A DNA stretch of 64,000 nt from Bdellovibrionales bacterium Ga0074139 (GCA_001464795.1 LNEB01000015.1:348982-412981), one strand, 5' to 3'. Positions 51,971-60,567 are shown, counted from the stretch's first letter. Program-made: numbers and translations. The notes: generated from the letters alone by a model not told the origin.

Positions 51971-52432
51971 ATGAAAGCTATTTTATTAACAACAATTATC
52001 GCTGCTAGTTTGTCTGCTCAGGCTGACGGTTTCAAGTGTGAAACTGAATCAGGATTGAACTTACAGGTTTTTAACCACACAAGCCCAGAAATGGGAACAC
52101 GCACTGGATCGATGATGGTCGTTTCTGACTCTAACATTCAGTATGGCAACAAAACGATTGCGAAATTTTCTGCTCTTAAATCCACATTATCTTCAAAAAA
52201 TCTTCGTTACACAGCCAATGTGGACTTAAGAGTTTCTGAGAGCAATCGTAAAGGTGAGCTCATTGCAGGAACAAAGCTTGGTTATGTCAGCCAGCTCGTT
52301 TTAGATGTGGCATTTTCATACTCTCAGCCCGTATCTCACGGTGCAGAACTTCCTGCAGTACTCACTGTTGTGAAGCGTAACGGCACTTATACTCAAGAAG
52401 CGGCTATCTGCGCACGCTACCTTAAGAACTAA
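51971..52432 (+). CDS. Small exported protein of unknown function
   Basis: 153 residues from ATG 51971, preceded by AAGGAG. The signal peptide is MKAILLTTIIAASLSAQA. The mature part is short and beta-rich (FKCETESGLNLQVFN), with two cysteines (FKCE, AICAR). A stem-loop in the 14 bases after its stop reaches the next ATG. It resembles other small exported proteins in this window by size and composition but not by sequence. No family is recognised. Confidence 0.75.
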   Translation: MKAILLTTIIAASLSAQADGFKCETESGLNLQVFNHTSPEMGTRTGSMMVVSDSNIQYGNKTIAKFSALKSTLSSKNLRYTANVDLRVSESNRKGELIAGTKLGYVSQLVLDVAFSYSQPVSHGAELPAVLTVVKRNGTYTQEAAICARYLKN

Positions 52433-52446
52433 TCTTGCACTTCATT

Positions 52447-52470
52447 CGAGGATCAAGTAATTGATCCTCG
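52447..52470 (+). promoter_or_regulatory. Perfect 10-bp stem-loop abutting a start codon
   Basis: CGAGGATCAA and TTGATCCTCG pair around a GTAA loop and end exactly one base before the ATG of the gene at 52471. The only purine-rich block that could act as a ribosome site (GAGGA) is inside the 5' arm. The structure could control translation. As a terminator of the previous gene it lacks a T-run. Confidence 0.6.
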
Positions 52471-53106
52471 ATGTCTTTAGAAAAATACCTCTCTATTCCA
52501 GATGCTGAACGTGACCATGATTGGGAAAATCATTTTTTCGATGAACTCTTAAAATCAAAAATAAGTCTTATTGATGAAGGTCCACAAGTAGGTCCCGACA
52601 AATGGCCCTATATTATGGTCGAAACGGGTGAAAAATCAGATGAACCCGTCATCAACGTTTTACGCTGGCTTCATGACAAAGGAATCGGACTTGTCGTTAA
52701 TCCTAGAAAAGAATATCCTGATTACGTCTTCCCTTGGGGAATGATTTGGAATTGGAAAGAAACAGGATTGTTTCGCTTGAACCAAGTTTCTGTGATTCAA
52801 GGCACTGTTGAAATTAATCCGCAAAACGGGCTTATCGCCGGAGCGCCCACACCCCAGTACCTACCAGATTATGTACAAAAAATATTAAAACAATTTTTTA
52901 TGGATCAGGGCTTACTGCAGGTTAGAATTTTAGTGATGTCACAGGATCAAAAAAATTACGATTTGGCTTTTTCTCTTGAGTCATTGGGAAATCCACCCCA
53001 ACACGAACAAGCTGGAATTGCAGAAGCGATCTCATGGTTTTTGCCAACACATTATTCAGTGCTTTTAATAAGCGAAAAGGGCTTACCGCCCTTTCTATCA
53101 CTTTAA
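52471..53106 (+). CDS. Soluble protein of unknown function
   Basis: 211 residues with no signal peptide or membrane segment. The sequence is alpha/beta (for example PVINVLRWLHDKGIGLVVNP, then FPWGMIWNWKETGLFRL), and the end is PTHYSVLLISEKGLPPFLSL. The acidic start (IPDAERDHDWENHFFDELL) resembles uncharacterised cytoplasmic proteins. The ATG abuts a perfect stem-loop. The stop is 8 bases from the convergent PilZ gene. No family is recognised. Confidence 0.7.
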   Translation: MSLEKYLSIPDAERDHDWENHFFDELLKSKISLIDEGPQVGPDKWPYIMVETGEKSDEPVINVLRWLHDKGIGLVVNPRKEYPDYVFPWGMIWNWKETGLFRLNQVSVIQGTVEINPQNGLIAGAPTPQYLPDYVQKILKQFFMDQGLLQVRILVMSQDQKNYDLAFSLESLGNPPQHEQAGIAEAISWFLPTHYSVLLISEKGLPPFLSL

Positions 53107-53114
53107 AATTTGAA

Positions 53115-53543
53115 TTATCTTTCAAACTCGCCTGGGGCTGGCAACAAGTCCATTAAACACTCACGCCAATATTCAGGGGCTTCCTCGCTGTAATCAACTG
53201 CGATATGAAAACCAGATTTTCCTAAAAATTTTGTTCTTGCAACTATTCCACTGATTTCTAAATTCATATCATCAAGTCTTAAAAAAACCCGCTCACCTAC
53301 GAGGTGATCAATGTTTAAATTATTTCTTAATTTCGATGCTATTAAATCTTCACGGCTGACGTGAATCAGTAAACCTGAGGAAGAGGCTTCGACGATGATG
53401 GCTTCTCTGGTTAATTTTGATAAATCAGACATAGAAGAAATGTAAGAGACGTGAACAGGTGTTAGCTCTTTGCGGGGAGCTAAGCGTTCATTCCTTTTTT
53501 GACCCTTTGCAGGTGCTGCTTTAGGCTTGCTTTTATTTTTCAT
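53115..53543 (-). CDS. PilZ-domain-like protein
   Basis: 142 residues with a basic N-terminal tail (KNKSKPKAAPAKGQKRNER). The remainder fits a PilZ beta-barrel: RNERLAPRKE as the RxxxR-like element, VEASSSGLLIHVS in place of D/NxSxxG, and a C-terminal strand (HIAVDYSEEAPEY). PilZ domains bind cyclic di-GMP. The Asp of the second motif is Glu here, so binding may be weak. It is the last gene of the minus-strand block that starts at dnaX. Confidence 0.6.
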   Translation of the reverse strand: MKNKSKPKAAPAKGQKRNERLAPRKELTPVHVSYISSMSDLSKLTREAIIVEASSSGLLIHVSREDLIASKLRNNLNIDHLVGERVFLRLDDMNLEISGIVARTKFLGKSGFHIAVDYSEEAPEYWRECLMDLLPAPGEFER

Positions 53544-53596
53544 TGTGACCTCGATCTTGTTACTTACTTAATCATCGGTCTTAGCTGGACTAAAGT

Positions 53597-54154
53597 TTAA
53601 CTGTTTTTAATGGCGAGTGCGATTGTATGGGAATTGAAGGACTGCACCCATCCAATACGATTAGAACTTGTGAATTCATACGTCTTACTTTGAGATTTTT
53701 TCCAAGTTTCTAACTTAATCTCACTGATGAGCTTGGCTTTCTGGTCACATTTAAAAACAGCTTCTTTTGCTGGCCAAAGCAGAACCACATCATCAAGGAG
53801 TTTTAACTCATCTGAAGTGGAAACTCGCTCTACGATTTCTTTTTTAAGTCTTGAAGTCATTTCGATATCAATACCAATGGGCCTTGAGCTAACAACAAAA
53901 ACACCAAGATCTTTACAGTGACTGATGGAAACAAATAAATTGTCCAAATCTTTAGGGTAGGTCGACAGATCCAAAACAGATTCAAAGTCCTTCTGGGGCT
54001 GCAAAGCTTGTAAATATTTATACAAAGCTTTTCTTAAAAAAATTCGATGATCTTGGCTTTGGCTTCCCCAGGATTCATGTTTGTCTAAATAAAAAAAATC
54101 ATCTGGAAATTGAGTTTGAGCTTGAAATAAAAGGTCTACAAATTGAGTGATCAA
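53597..54154 (-). CDS. 4'-phosphopantetheinyl transferase superfamily protein
   Basis: 185 residues. The three motifs of the Sfp group are present: LFVSISHCKDLG, IGIDIEMTSRLKKE (Mg-binding Asp/Glu) and LLWPAKEAVFK (WxxKEAxxK). Such enzymes attach the phosphopantetheine arm from CoA to the Ser of acyl or peptidyl carrier proteins. It may load the ACP encoded at 37294, or a housekeeping carrier protein. It is placed 3 bases after nadA on the same strand and shares that transcript. Confidence 0.92.
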   Translation of the reverse strand: MITQFVDLLFQAQTQFPDDFFYLDKHESWGSQSQDHRIFLRKALYKYLQALQPQKDFESVLDLSTYPKDLDNLFVSISHCKDLGVFVVSSRPIGIDIEMTSRLKKEIVERVSTSDELKLLDDVVLLWPAKEAVFKCDQKAKLISEIKLETWKKSQSKTYEFTSSNRIGWVQSFNSHTIALAIKNS

Positions 54155-54157
54155 TTT

Positions 54158-55132
54158 TTAAAACCCCTTAAATTCGAAGTGATCAGGCCAGGATACTTTT
54201 TTGCCACTGGTAATATTCATCATCCGGTCTAATGAAACCTGAGCCAATGCACGTAGATTTTCATTCAACTCAATTTGAGGAGTTAAAGTTTCCAAGGCAT
54301 TTTTAATTTTTTGCATGGAGTTCATTTTCATAAAAGGGCAGTTGTTACAGTTACAAGTTCCATCTGCGATGGGGGCTTGAATCAGCTCGACGTCCGGGCG
54401 TTGCTTTTTCATTTGGTGAAAAATTCCTTGCTCTGTAGCCACGATAAATTTCTTAGACGGATTTTTTTCCACTTCTTCTAAAAGTCTAGAAGTCGAGCCC
54501 ACAACAGAGGCGTACTGCAGGATATCATCTTCACACTCGGGGTGAGCAATAATAACTGCATCGGGATGTTTCTGAATCAATTCATATAAGCGCTTGGCAT
54601 TAAACAAAACATGCACCTGACAAGAGCCATTCCAAAATTCCATGGGTCTATTATGTTTTTTTGCTAAAAATTTTCCTAAGTGCTGATCGGGGCCAAATAA
54701 AATTTTTCGATCTTTAGGAATAGCTTCTAGAATTTCAGCTGCATTACTAGAAGTCACGATCACATCTGAAATCGCTTTTACTTCTGCTGATGAATTAATG
54801 TAAGTCACACAGATAGCATCAGGGTTTTGATCACGCCATTTTTTATAGGCCTCAAAAGGTGAGCCTGAAACTAAAGAGCATCCAGCGCCAAGATCAGGTA
54901 CAAGAACTTTTTTTGTCGGATTTAAAATCTTCACACTTTCAGCCATAAAAACAACGCCAGCTAAAAGGATTACGTCAGCGTTTGATTTTTGCCCCATTTT
55001 AGCAAGATAGAAGCTATCTCCCACGTGATCGGCCACATCTTGAATGTCACCATCTTCATAGTAGTGAGCCAATATCACAGCATTTTTTTCTTTTTTGAGC
55101 TTTTGAATTTGCTGAACTAAATCTTGTGACAT
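54158..55132 (-). CDS. nadA: Quinolinate synthase
   Basis: 324 residues with the NadA architecture: the N-terminal NAVILAHYYEDGDIQDVADH, and the cluster Cys in DLGAGCSLVSG, WNGSCQVHV and the C-terminal TCNCNNCPFMKM. It condenses iminoaspartate and dihydroxyacetone phosphate to quinolinate, the first committed step of NAD synthesis, and contains a 4Fe-4S cluster. nadB and nadC are not nearby. It is in the minus-strand block with mglA, recR and dnaX. Confidence 0.96.
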   Translation of the reverse strand: MSQDLVQQIQKLKKEKNAVILAHYYEDGDIQDVADHVGDSFYLAKMGQKSNADVILLAGVVFMAESVKILNPTKKVLVPDLGAGCSLVSGSPFEAYKKWRDQNPDAICVTYINSSAEVKAISDVIVTSSNAAEILEAIPKDRKILFGPDQHLGKFLAKKHNRPMEFWNGSCQVHVLFNAKRLYELIQKHPDAVIIAHPECEDDILQYASVVGSTSRLLEEVEKNPSKKFIVATEQGIFHQMKKQRPDVELIQAPIADGTCNCNNCPFMKMNSMQKIKNALETLTPQIELNENLRALAQVSLDRMMNITSGKKVSWPDHFEFKGF

Positions 55133-55160
55133 TTTATAACCCTTCGCTAAGAAGTCGGGG

Positions 55161-55754
55161 CTACAAAGTATTTCCGCCCTTTAAGACGTTAATAATCGAT
55201 TTTGATACACTATTCAATGATTCGAATACGCCAACACCCTCGTGAGCCTTAGCTTCGAACTCAGGCGAGTTGTACAAGTTCAAAGCTTTTCTGAGTTCAG
55301 CGAGGCTTGCCACATTGCCAAGATCCCGTTTGTTATACTGCATAATCAAAGGGATTTCGCGAATGTTGTAACCCTGTTGATCAAGGTTTGTTTTGAGGTT
55401 GTTCATAGCCTCGATATTTTCTTCCATTCGCTCACGCTGGCTGTCAGCAACAAAAATAACGCCATCAAGGCCCTTCAAAATCAATTTTCTTGAGGCATCG
55501 TAAACCACCTGCCCAGGAACCGTGTACAAGTGAAAGCGAGTGCGAAAACCACGAATTTCACCAAGCTCAAGAGGCAGGAAATCAAAAAACAAAGTTCTTT
55601 CAGTTTCCGTATTCAGATTCATCAAACTTGATTTTTGGTCAGGTTGAGATTTCGCATAAACATGTTGTAGATTTGTAGTTTTCCCGCCCAAGGAGGGTCC
55701 GTAGTAGACAACTTTGCAGTGAATTTCTTTGGCGTTGTAATTAATAAATGACAT
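55161..55754 (-). CDS. mglA: MglA-type small GTPase
   Basis: 197 residues. P-loop GPSLGGKTTNLQHVY, the switch and G3-like region LYTVPGQVVYDASRKLIL, and the base motif NKRD (QYNKRDLGN). This matches MglA of Myxococcus and Bdellovibrio, a Ras-like protein controlling polarity and gliding. The GAP partner MglB is not next to it. The ATG overlaps the recR stop by one base (TAATG). Confidence 0.93.
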   Translation of the reverse strand: MSFINYNAKEIHCKVVYYGPSLGGKTTNLQHVYAKSQPDQKSSLMNLNTETERTLFFDFLPLELGEIRGFRTRFHLYTVPGQVVYDASRKLILKGLDGVIFVADSQRERMEENIEAMNNLKTNLDQQGYNIREIPLIMQYNKRDLGNVASLAELRKALNLYNSPEFEAKAHEGVGVFESLNSVSKSIINVLKGGNTL

Positions 55755-56350
55755 TAAATTTCAACCCGGTTCTGAAGTGCTCTTCCCATTGTGCGATCAT
55801 CTACGTAATCAATATCACTTCCAATGGGAATACCCTGAGCAATTCGGCTCATGCGAACGCCACGGCCTTGTAGTAAGCGACTGATGTAAAGAACTGTGGT
55901 GTCACCTTCGAGATCAGAATCCAAAGCAAGGATCACTTCCTTCACTTCTGAAGTATCAATGCGGGTCACAAGTTCTTTCAATTTTAATTGCTCGGGACCC
56001 ACACCTTCAAGCGGGGAGAGAGCTCCGTGAAGAACATGATAGCGTCCTTGAAAAGCTCTGGAGGATTCAATGCGGTCAATATCCGAGGGCTCTTCGACGA
56101 TGCAAAGCAGGTCATCTTTACGCTGAGAATCCGTGCAATAGCGACAGAGATCTGAATCTGTGAAGTTAAAGCATCTAGGACACTCGTGGACCTCAGCTTG
56201 CACGCGCTCGAGGCCTTCTTTTAAACGTTCAGGGTAATGCTCTTTATTTTTTAAAATATAGTAAGCCAGTCGCTGAGCCGTTTTCGGCCCAATACCTGGA
56301 AGCTTTGAAAGCTCGTGGACTAATTTTTCAAGAGCAGGAATTTGTAGCAT
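55754..56350 (-). CDS. recR: Recombination protein RecR
   Basis: 198 residues. The N-terminal helix-hairpin-helix (LSKLPGIGPKTAQRLAYYIL), the C4 zinc motif (CPRCFNFTDSDLCRYC) and the Toprim domain (LCIVEEPSDIDRIE; LDSDLEGDTTVLYI) are all present and in order. It works with RecF and RecO in loading RecA at gapped DNA. It sits 5 bases after the ybaB/ebfC gene, the classic dnaX-ybaB-recR order. Confidence 0.97.
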   Translation of the reverse strand: MLQIPALEKLVHELSKLPGIGPKTAQRLAYYILKNKEHYPERLKEGLERVQAEVHECPRCFNFTDSDLCRYCTDSQRKDDLLCIVEEPSDIDRIESSRAFQGRYHVLHGALSPLEGVGPEQLKLKELVTRIDTSEVKEVILALDSDLEGDTTVLYISRLLQGRGVRMSRIAQGIPIGSDIDYVDDRTMGRALQNRVEI

Positions 56351-56355
56351 ATAAA

Positions 56356-56688
56356 TTAAAACATTCCAGGCATGCCCATGCCGCCTGTGATTTTTTCCAT
56401 TTCTTCTGCAGAGGTTTTCTTGGCTTTTTGAACTCCGTCATTCACGGCGGCTTTGATCAGGTCTTGTAACATCTCTGTGTCGCCAGCTTTCATGACTTCG
56501 GAATCAATTTTTAAAGAAACAATCATATGATCACCATTGATAACGGCTGCCACAGCTCCGCCGCCGGCTGTTCCTTCATATTCGCGTTTTGCGAGTTCTT
56601 CTTGAGCTTTCTTCATTTTGTTTTGCATTTGATTGGCCTGTTTCATTAACTGAGCCATTCCACCGGGCATTCCACCTTTTCCAAACAT
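56356..56688 (-). CDS. YbaB/EbfC-family nucleoid-associated protein
   Basis: 110 residues with the family layout: Gly/Met-rich start (MFGKGGMPGGMAQLMKQANQ), coil (MQNKMKKAQEELAKREYEG), then GGGAVAAVINGDHMIVSLKI and the C-terminal helix (LQDLIKAAVNDGVQKAKK). It is a small DNA-binding dimer. The ATG has a GGAG site and lies between dnaX and recR, as in many bacteria. Confidence 0.95.
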   Translation of the reverse strand: MFGKGGMPGGMAQLMKQANQMQNKMKKAQEELAKREYEGTAGGGAVAAVINGDHMIVSLKIDSEVMKAGDTEMLQDLIKAAVNDGVQKAKKTSAEEMEKITGGMGMPGMF

Positions 56689-56700
56689 GAGAATCTCCTT

Positions 56701-58338
56701 TTATCTACGGTTTCGATCATTACTGATCGGTTTGATACCACCTTGGAAAACTTTTTGTGCCGCTTGCACAGCTGGGTGTTTTCTAACTTGGTCATCTATT
56801 TCTTTATCTTGCGCTTCAGTTTTTTTCTCTGCCATCTTGTGAGCTGATTCAGCAGGTTGATCTAATTTCTGAGCCGCAACGATTTGAAAAGTGTAATTTT
56901 CACCCCAAAGAGAATCAATAAAACTTTGAAGTTTGGCTCGAGTTTCTGCATCTTTCATGGTTTCAGTTAAAAACATATGTTTTGCAGGGACGGAAATTTT
57001 GATCAATTGACCTTCTTCACTAATAAACAGAAGGTTTTCGATTTTGGCTGTGAATAATGGATCTTTGGTTCTGATGTGGTTAACGAAACTGAACCACTTT
57101 TCTGCAGGATTTTTAGCTTTAATGAAAGTTTTAACTGCAGGCTTGGCGGGTGCAGGCGCAGATGCTGATGCAATAGGTGCTGATGCAGACCTCACAGCAG
57201 TTGGGGCTGTCATGGGTGCAGAAAAATTCATCTTGGTCAGATCAATCAATTTTGAAGCCTGAGCCATGCGTAGCAAACCCATTTCAAGTACGATCTGGGG
57301 ATCTGCTGATTTTGCCACGTCCTGGGCCATCTTCATGGCCATATCAAACAAAAAATGAAGGCTTTCTTCGGTCACAGTGGCTGCCATTTCAGCCAGCTGA
57401 GTGATTTCTGAATCCGGACGGTCAATCATTTCCAACTGCGAGCCCGCCACTTTTACCAATGTTAGTGTACGGATACTTTCCAATAATTCACGGGCAAAAA
57501 GCTCGGGGTACACCCCAGAGAAATTTAATTTTTTTAAAATCTCAATCACTTCAGGAGTATTAGACTGAAGTAAAGTTTTAAGAGCATTTAATAAAAGACT
57601 GCGATCTGTGAGTCCCAAAATTTCAGAGATTTGCTGAGTTTTTAAGGGACCGTTAGAAAAACTGATCACCTGATCTAGAAGTGTCAAAGAGTCTCGCATG
57701 CTGCCATCACCTTGGCGAGCGACGATCCATAAAGATTCTTCTTCGAATTCCACGTTTTCATGGGCACAAATACTTTTAAGTTGTTCCACAATGGCCCGGG
57801 TGGAAATCCGTCTAAAATCAAAGCGCTGACATCTGGATAAAATGGTTTGAGGAATTTTATGAACCTCTGTGGTCGCCATAATAAAAACCACATGGCTGGG
57901 AGGTTCTTCTAAAGTTTTTAAAAGTGCATTAAAAGCCGAGCTGGAAAGCATATGCACTTCATCGATAATATAAACTTTGTAACGACCCGTATTGGGTTGA
58001 TAGGCCACGGTGTCGCGAAGTTCACGAATGGAATCGACTCCGTTATTAGAAGCTCCGTCGATTTCGATCACATCAAGAGACCTGGATTCTGCGATTTCCA
58101 AACAAGAATTACAAACCCCACAAGGTGTGAAATTGACAGCGTCGGGGCACCTTAAAGCTTTAGCTAAAATTCTGGCCGACGAGGTTTTGCCAGTTCCACG
58201 GGGACCAGTGAAAAGAAGGGCGTGAGGTAAGCGATCATTTTTTAAAGAGTTTTGTAGAGTTTGAGTGACGTGAGATTGCCCAATGAGATCTTGGAAAATT
58301 TGTGGTCTAAATTTTCGGGCAATCACTTGATAGGACAA
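56701..58338 (-). CDS. dnaX: DNA polymerase III gamma/tau subunit
   Basis: 545 residues from a TTG start with AGGAG 5 bases upstream. Walker A FTGPRGTGKTSSARILAKAL, the C4 zinc motif (CGVCNSCLEI), Walker B YIIDEVHMLSS and the sensor LEEPPSHVVFIMATTE are all clear. The C-terminal region (after about 370) is an Ala/Pro-rich linker then a domain V-like tail. It loads the beta clamp as part of the replisome. I did not see a programmed frameshift site, but did not search exhaustively. The SRP RNA gene lies immediately upstream. Confidence 0.96.
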   Translation of the reverse strand: MSYQVIARKFRPQIFQDLIGQSHVTQTLQNSLKNDRLPHALLFTGPRGTGKTSSARILAKALRCPDAVNFTPCGVCNSCLEIAESRSLDVIEIDGASNNGVDSIRELRDTVAYQPNTGRYKVYIIDEVHMLSSSAFNALLKTLEEPPSHVVFIMATTEVHKIPQTILSRCQRFDFRRISTRAIVEQLKSICAHENVEFEEESLWIVARQGDGSMRDSLTLLDQVISFSNGPLKTQQISEILGLTDRSLLLNALKTLLQSNTPEVIEILKKLNFSGVYPELFARELLESIRTLTLVKVAGSQLEMIDRPDSEITQLAEMAATVTEESLHFLFDMAMKMAQDVAKSADPQIVLEMGLLRMAQASKLIDLTKMNFSAPMTAPTAVRSASAPIASASAPAPAKPAVKTFIKAKNPAEKWFSFVNHIRTKDPLFTAKIENLLFISEEGQLIKISVPAKHMFLTETMKDAETRAKLQSFIDSLWGENYTFQIVAAQKLDQPAESAHKMAEKKTEAQDKEIDDQVRKHPAVQAAQKVFQGGIKPISNDRNRR

Positions 58339-58362
58339 AGAAACTCCTAAAAATGAGAAACT

Positions 58363-58530
58363 AAAAGCGGCCCGCCGCCTTGTCGCAGGTACTCCAAGGT
58401 ACCGTTGCTTCCTTTCGGACCTAGCGGGATTATTCGAAGCGACCTCGCAAAGGGCGAGCCATTGGTGGATGTACTCGAAAACGGTGACAGGTACGAGGTT
58501 CGTAACGACGCGTCACCAACAGTTCTCCCC
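58363..58530 (-). ncRNA. ffs: Signal recognition particle RNA
   Basis: The conserved domain IV hairpin, UAGGUCCGAAAGGAAGCAAC and following GGUA, is read on the minus strand at 58400-58423 with the symmetric and asymmetric internal loops of SRP RNA. The tetraloop is GAAA, in place of the more common GGAA. The flanking GGUCGC and GCGAC close the helix. A further 5' part beginning GGGGAGAACUGUUGGUGACG (58530) looks like the start seen in other SRP RNAs. Ends are approximate: the 3' end is placed at GCCGCTTTT. It lies directly upstream of dnaX, a common location. Confidence 0.88.
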
Positions 58531-58586
58531 ATGCTTAGAAATATGTCGTAACTCAGATAAGGCCCCTCTCAAAAAGGAGTTATTTT

Positions 58587-59282
58587 TTGGATTTTTTTGA
58601 AGCCGTAAAAAAACGACGAAGTATCCGTAGGTATACCCAAGATCCCTTTCCTGAGGACCTGGTGGAAAAGGCCCTAGAAGCTGCGGTTTTGGCACCCAAT
58701 TCTTCCAATACCCAAACTTGGAATTTTTATTGGGTACGAAGCGAAGAAAAAAAGAAAACTTTAATTGAAAACTGCCTCAGCCAATCAGCAGCCCGAACGG
58801 CCTCGCATTTACTGGTTGTGGTGGCTGATCCCAAACTTTGGAAACGCTCACAAAGTTCACTTATTGAATGGGCTCAAAAAGCCAATGCTCCAAAAGAAGT
58901 TGTCATGTACTACGAAAAATTAGTTCCCATTATGTACCGTTGGGGATTTTTGAATTTGTTAGCGCCAATCAAAGATCTCATCTTTTTTGTCACTGGATTG
59001 TTTCGCCCTATTATGCGTGGGCCAGCAAGCCGAAGAGACGCTCAAGAAGTGGCCATCAAATCTGCCGCACTGGCAGCAGAAAATTTTGTCCTTGCGATAT
59101 CCGCTTTGGGTGGAGCCTCTTGTATGATGGAAGGTTTTGATGAATGGCGAGTTAAAAAATTACTCAATTTATCAAGTTCAGCTCGGGTCGTGATGGTGAT
59201 TGCAGTGGGTTACGAGGCGGAAAAAGGAACTTGGGGACCACAGGTCAGACTGCCCATGAATGAAGTGGTGCACAGATTATGA
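58587..59282 (+). CDS. Nitroreductase-family protein
   Basis: 231 residues from a TTG with AAGGAG 7 bases upstream. The FMN-binding nitroreductase pattern is clear: AVKKRRSIRRYTQDPFPEDL at the N-terminus, APNSSNTQTWNFYWV, and the C-terminal ENFVLAISALGGASCMMEGF and VVMVIAVGYEAEKG. It would reduce quinones, nitro compounds or similar with NAD(P)H. An insertion around residues 100-140 is hydrophobic. It overlaps the next gene by 4 bases. The substrate is unknown. Confidence 0.9.
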   Translation: MDFFEAVKKRRSIRRYTQDPFPEDLVEKALEAAVLAPNSSNTQTWNFYWVRSEEKKKTLIENCLSQSAARTASHLLVVVADPKLWKRSQSSLIEWAQKANAPKEVVMYYEKLVPIMYRWGFLNLLAPIKDLIFFVTGLFRPIMRGPASRRDAQEVAIKSAALAAENFVLAISALGGASCMMEGFDEWRVKKLLNLSSSARVVMVIAVGYEAEKGTWGPQVRLPMNEVVHRL

Positions 59283-59626
59283 AATTTTATGAATACAAAA
59301 CCTGTTCGACATGTATAAAGGCTGCAAAATTTTTAGCAGCAAAAAAAGTGAATTTTGAAAGAATCCCAATTGTTGATCAGCCACCCACGATCACTGAATT
59401 AAAAAAAATGCTTTTGTTTGTTGGAGATATTAAAAACCTATTTAATACTTCGGGCCAACTTTACCGAGAGCTCAATATTTCTGAAAAAGTGAAGAACGGA
59501 TTAAGTGACAGCGAGGCCCTAGAGCTATTAGCAAAAAACGGAAAGCTGATTAAGCGTCCGTTTTTGCTGAGTGATAAATTTGGAGTGGTGGGCTTTAAAG
59601 AAGAGACTTGGCAAAAGTTATTCTAA
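59279..59626 (+). CDS. Spx/ArsC-family thioredoxin-fold protein
   Basis: 115 residues. The CxxC motif is in the N-terminal strand-helix turn (YKTCSTCIKAAKFL), and the rest follows ArsC/Spx/MgsR: NLFNTSGQLYRELNISEK and LIKRPFLLSDKFGVVGFKEE. The second Arg/Lys positions (KRP) fit the arsenate-reductase-like fold, but arsenate reduction would need the Arg triad, which I cannot confirm. It may be a redox or stress regulator. It is translated by ATGA overlap with the nitroreductase. Confidence 0.88.
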   Translation: MKFYEYKTCSTCIKAAKFLAAKKVNFERIPIVDQPPTITELKKMLLFVGDIKNLFNTSGQLYRELNISEKVKNGLSDSEALELLAKNGKLIKRPFLLSDKFGVVGFKEETWQKLF

Positions 59627-59629
59627 AAC

Positions 59630-60040
59630 TTAAAGCAACATCAAAAAAGCTAAATAAGCCGACATGGCCTGGCGAAAACTTCCTACTGTGTGTGTACCCG
59701 TATCACTGGTAGCCAACTCTTCGATCAAATCTTGGCTAACTAAAGCTTTCGAGCACTTGTTGTAAAAAGCCTGATAGGCGCTGCCATTGGTGTTGTAAAT
59801 TTTTTCAGCTGTAGAGCAATAGTTTTCGTTACCAGGGATTAATTCTAATTCAGATTCCATAATAGCTTTAATCTGATTTTCTTTACTAACACCCTGATAG
59901 CGACTGTTCATGACAGAAAGTAATTTTTCAGCTGTTTCAATTTTGATCAAAACTAATTTTTGACCACTTACATTGATAACTTCGTTGGCCATAGTTGAAA
60001 CTTGAAACAATAAAAAAGCAGAGAGAATTATTTTTTTCAT
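59630..60040 (-). CDS. Small exported protein of unknown function
   Basis: 136 residues with a signal peptide (MKKIILSAFLLFQVSTMANE). The mature part is helical, with two cysteines (ENYCSTAEK, NKCSKA). The C-terminus is hydrophobic (FRQAMSAYLAFLMLL). Its stop is 3 bases from the convergent Spx-like gene. It probably shares a transcript with the exported protein gene at 60061. No family is recognised. Confidence 0.7.
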   Translation of the reverse strand: MKKIILSAFLLFQVSTMANEVINVSGQKLVLIKIETAEKLLSVMNSRYQGVSKENQIKAIMESELELIPGNENYCSTAEKIYNTNGSAYQAFYNKCSKALVSQDLIEELATSDTGTHTVGSFRQAMSAYLAFLMLL

Positions 60041-60060
60041 AAATCATCCTTTATTTAAAT

Positions 60061-60567
60061 TTACTGAATACCAACTAGCAAAAGACCCATGTCAAAGTCA
60101 CTGGTTTTTTGCGAGCCCATTGGTTTAAGCTTGGCTTTCACTTTTAATTGAAATGGATTTTGAAATGGTTTCAAACCGTTCACGCTTACAGTATCAATTG
60201 GAAGGTATGAAACAAATTCAGAATTTTTTGTTTTGAAGTTCAGAATGAATTGAACACTTGAATTGGACTCATTTGTTTCTGGATCTAAGAAGCGAGAAGT
60301 TGTCAAAGTGGCTGTATTTAACTTTGAATCGTCAGCGTATAGGCAGCGATTGTTTCTTTTTTCAACGAGGCGGTAAGTGATTTGAATAAGGCTAGCATTC
60401 TTTAAATCTTGCTGTGCTTGTTTCCAGCCAGGAACTTGGCTGTATTTTGAAGTGGCATAAACTTTTTCGATTTTCATCATCGTCATGACTCGTGACGGGC
60501 AAAAATTAGTATTAACGGCTAAAGCTAGTGAAGAGTTAAGAAAAATCGCAAACATAATCAATTTCAT
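60061..60567 (-). CDS. Exported protein of unknown function
   Basis: 168 residues from ATG 60567, preceded by GGGGGT at 6 bases; an earlier ATG would add a poor leader. The signal peptide is MKLIMFAIFLNSSLALAV. The mature part is beta-rich with two cysteines (NFCPSR, NRCLYA) and could be a small beta-barrel or lipocalin-like fold, but this is not shown. It is upstream of the small exported protein gene on the same strand, 20 bases apart. No family is recognised. Confidence 0.7.
   Translation of the reverse strand: MKLIMFAIFLNSSLALAVNTNFCPSRVMTMMKIEKVYATSKYSQVPGWKQAQQDLKNASLIQITYRLVEKRNNRCLYADDSKLNTATLTTSRFLDPETNESNSSVQFILNFKTKNSEFVSYLPIDTVSVNGLKPFQNPFQLKVKAKLKPMGSQKTSDFDMGLLLVGIQ

Noticed and set aside
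59279..59626. Arsenate reductase (ArsC)
   Set aside because: Spx/MgsR-like relatives share the fold. There is no ars operon and the Arg triad could not be confirmed.
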